A stretch of DNA of 17,253 bases from JBBQKI01 sp038326725 (lineage in GTDB: Bacteria; Bacteroidota; Bacteroidia; Flavobacteriales; Flavobacteriaceae): assembly GCA_038326725.1 (NCBI GenBank), contig JBBQKI010000040.1, forward strand, positions 1 through 17,253. Direction: 5' to 3'. The stretch's first letter is position 1. Every line of letters begins with the position of its first letter. The position numbers and the translations under genes are program-made. Shown here in pieces: positions 15,608-17,253 of the stretch. The notes under the pieces are model-generated. The model ran no database searches. It was not told the DNA's origin and saw nothing but the letters and a program-made list of their open reading frames with translations.

Positions 15608-17065
15608 TTATTTTTCTTTTTCGATGAGGGCTGCCGCAAGTTTTCCCGAAATGAGCGAGGGCGGTACTCCTGGCCCGGGAACTGTCAATTGCCCCGTAAA
15701 ATAAAGGTTTCCCACTTTGCCGCTTTTCAGTTTTGGCCTTAAAAACGCGGTCTGTAACAGGGTGTTTGCCAAGCCGTACGCATTGCCTTTATAGGAATTA
15801 TAATCGGTTACAAAATCTTTTAAACAAAACGATTCCTTAAATATAACGTATTTTTTTGCTTGTTGGGTGGTGAGATTTTCAAAACGAGCGATGATTTTTT
15901 CAAAATATTTTTCCCTTAAATCCTCCGTATCCTCAAGCCCCGGCGCCAATGGTATCAAAAAGATACCCGCTTCATTTCCTGCCGGAGCAGCACTTTCATC
16001 TGTTTTTGAGGGAAAGCTGGCGTAAAACAGAGGGTTTTCCGGCCATTTGGGAGCATCATAAATATCGCGGGCGTGAGTTTCAAAATCCACGTCAAAGAAG
16101 AGGGTGTGGTGGTCCACGTTCAAAAGCTTTTGGCTGAAGCCCACATAAAAAAGCAGGGCAGAGGGGGCGAAGGTTTTTTTTGCCCAATATTTCTCGGAAT
16201 ATTGGCGGTGTTCTTTCGGCAGCAAACTTTCGGTGTGGTAATAATCTGCCCCGCTTAAAAGCAGGTCGCAAGTTTCTTTTTGACCGTTCACCATTATTGC
16301 AACTGCCTTTTTCCCTTTCACCAAAATACTTTCCACATTTTGGTTGGTTTTGATGGTTACGCCTAAGGATTCCGCCAAGGTTTTCATTCCCTCAATCACC
16401 GTGTACATTCCGTTTTTAGGGTGAAAAGTACCCAGCCCAAAATCGGCATAATTCATAAAACTGTAAAATGCCGGGGTGTCCGAGGGTTTCGCGCCCAAGA
16501 ACAAGGCTGGGAATTCCAAAATAGAAATAAGCTTAGGATTTTTGAATTCCTTTCTTACTTCTTGGCTTATGGTGGTGAAAAACTGATGGACTTTTAGCAC
16601 TGTTTTTGGCGTTATCAATTCCAAAGGCGACACCCCGGGACGGTAAACCAAATCTTTAATGGCAGTATTATAATTGTCGCGAGCCGTGGCCATAAATTTT
16701 TCCAGTTTTGCGGCACTACCTGCTTCTTCCTTTTCAAAAGCTATTGAGATTTTTTCCAAGGAATCTTCAATAACCATAAAATCATTTAGGCCAAAATAGA
16801 CCCGGTATGCAGGGTTTAGCTTTATGAGCTCGTAATAATCTGATGGTTTTTTATTGAAATCCGCAAAGAAACGTTCAAAAACATCGGGCATCCAGTACCA
16901 AGTGGGGCCAATGTCGAAAGTGAAGCCTTCTTTTTTAAGTTGTCTTGCCCTACCGCCCACGGTGGCATTTTTCTCAAAGATGGTAACTTTATTTCCGGCT
17001 TTTGCCAAATAGCAAGCCGCGGCAAGGGAGGAGAAACCGGAACCAATAACGGCAATTTTCTTCAA
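15608..17065 (-). CDS. crtI: phytoene desaturase
   Basis: CrtI is an FAD enzyme that introduces four double bases into phytoene, more precisely double bonds, producing lycopene. The 485-residue protein starts with the dinucleotide-binding fold KKIAVIGSGFSSLAAACYLA, then GGRARQL and FDIGPTWYWMPDVFERFF, and ends with TGQLTVPGPGVPPSLISGKL, the carotenoid desaturase signature. The third glycine position of the GxGxxG motif is serine (GSGFSS), which I recall from flavobacterial relatives. The start is TTG at 17063-17065 on the minus strand: a TAA stop lies in frame only 6 bp upstream, so no earlier start exists, and the TTG gives the intact FAD fold. It is the first gene of the carotenoid operon, 5 bp before crtB. 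A palindromic AT-rich site lies 38-54 bp upstream. Confidence 0.95.
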   Translation of the reverse strand: MKKIAVIGSGFSSLAAACYLAKAGNKVTIFEKNATVGGRARQLKKEGFTFDIGPTWYWMPDVFERFFADFNKKPSDYYELIKLNPAYRVYFGLNDFMVIEDSLEKISIAFEKEEAGSAAKLEKFMATARDNYNTAIKDLVYRPGVSPLELITPKTVLKVHQFFTTISQEVRKEFKNPKLISILEFPALFLGAKPSDTPAFYSFMNYADFGLGTFHPKNGMYTVIEGMKTLAESLGVTIKTNQNVESILVKGKKAVAIMVNGQKETCDLLLSGADYYHTESLLPKEHRQYSEKYWAKKTFAPSALLFYVGFSQKLLNVDHHTLFFDVDFETHARDIYDAPKWPENPLFYASFPSKTDESAAPAGNEAGIFLIPLAPGLEDTEDLREKYFEKIIARFENLTTQQAKKYVIFKESFCLKDFVTDYNSYKGNAYGLANTLLQTAFLRPKLKSGKVGNLYFTGQLTVPGPGVPPSLISGKLAAALIEKEK

Positions 17066-17102
17066 AGGGAATTATCTGAAATGGAAGGTGAAATTAGTAA
17101 AT

Positions 17103-17119
17103 AGAATTTTAAAAATTCT
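17103..17119. repeat. perfect 17-bp palindrome upstream of crtI
   Basis: AGAATTTT, one central A, then AAAATTCT form a perfect inverted repeat with 8-bp arms in the 86-base gap between crtI and the tRNA gene, 38 bp from the crtI start. It could be an operator in the carotenoid promoter region, or chance in an AT-rich spacer. There is no GC-rich stem, so it is unlikely to be a strong terminator. Confidence 0.5.
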
Positions 17120-17151
17120 TAAATACAATGGAAGAAATCAAATAAAAATAG

Positions 17152-17235
17152 TACCCGAAGCGGGACTTGAACCCGCACGCCCTTTCGGACACATGGCCCT
17201 CAACCATGCCTGTCTACCAATTCCAGCATCCGGGC
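17152..17235 (-). tRNA. tRNA-Leu (anticodon GAG)
   Basis: Read on the minus strand, the 84-nt sequence starts GCCCGGA and ends TTCGGGT followed by the discriminator A, so the 7-bp acceptor stem closes with G-U pairs at the outer and sixth positions. The D-loop has the class II form with AATTGGTAGA. The anticodon arm is a CATGG/CCATG stem with loop TTGAGGG, giving anticodon GAG, which reads CUC and CUU leucine codons. A long variable arm (GTGTCCGAAAGGGCG region) marks a class II tRNA. The T-arm is GCGGG/CCCGC around TTCAAGT. The 3' CCA is not encoded (CTA follows). A T-rich stretch after it may terminate transcription. Confidence 0.95.
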
Positions 17236-17253
17236 GGAATGTGTTTTTTCGTG

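Noticed and set aside
1..17253. Mobile element, CRISPR array, toxin-antitoxin or defence system
   Set aside because: No transposase, integrase, terminal repeats, spaced direct repeats or known defence motifs are visible; the gene content is housekeeping and envelope-related.

Overview
The window looks like a stretch of ordinary chromosome from a marine-type member of the Flavobacteriaceae (Bacteroidota). The evidence is an AT-rich composition, Bacteroidota promoter elements (TTG-N19-TAnnTTTG and isolated TAnnTTTG), weak or absent Shine-Dalgarno sequences, a flavobacterial zeaxanthin gene set, GldL-like and haem-binding-domain proteins, and a mitochondrial-type aconitase. The genus cannot be fixed from the sequence alone; an Aequorivita-like organism would fit.

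Layout. Positions 1-1764 (+) hold the 3' part of a 5'-nucleotidase gene, a small membrane-anchored CxxCH haem-binding protein that overlaps it by 4 bp, and a small lipoprotein. Positions 1848-3320 (+) are guaB (IMP dehydrogenase) behind its own promoter element. Positions 3344-4219 (-) hold an OmpH/Skp-like periplasmic chaperone and an 83-residue conserved protein, separated by a heptanucleotide repeat tract. Positions 4398-9820 (+) form a likely operon: a parvulin-type prolyl isomerase, a lipoprotein with a SurA-like fold but no visible parvulin domain, a SurA-like isomerase, a MoxR AAA+ ATPase, and a tiny GldL-like membrane protein whose frame is broken at a run of eight T. Positions 10073-12894 (+) hold aconitase and a TlpA-like thiol oxidoreductase overlapping by 4 bp. 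Positions 12917-17065 (-) hold a SET-domain protein and a compact carotenoid operon transcribed crtI, crtB, crtZ, lycopene cyclase. A tRNA-Leu(GAG) gene lies at the right edge (-).

How the genes work together. The OmpH/Skp-like gene and the three SurA/PpiC-like genes form two divergent units that together resemble an outer-membrane-protein folding module. The carotenoid genes supply phytoene synthase, phytoene desaturase, lycopene cyclase and beta-carotene hydroxylase, enough to convert GGPP to zeaxanthin; no GGPP synthase or ketolase is present here. IMP dehydrogenase and aconitase are housekeeping enzymes.

No gap without a gene exceeds 300 bases; the largest (9821-10072) holds only the aconitase promoter region. 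I see no mobile element, CRISPR array, phage gene or defence system. The most notable items are the frameshifted GldL-like gene, the non-catalytic-looking middle member of the isomerase cluster, the run of non-ATG starts at gene overlaps, and the bacterial SET-domain protein. I do not see convincing evidence of a wholly new system.
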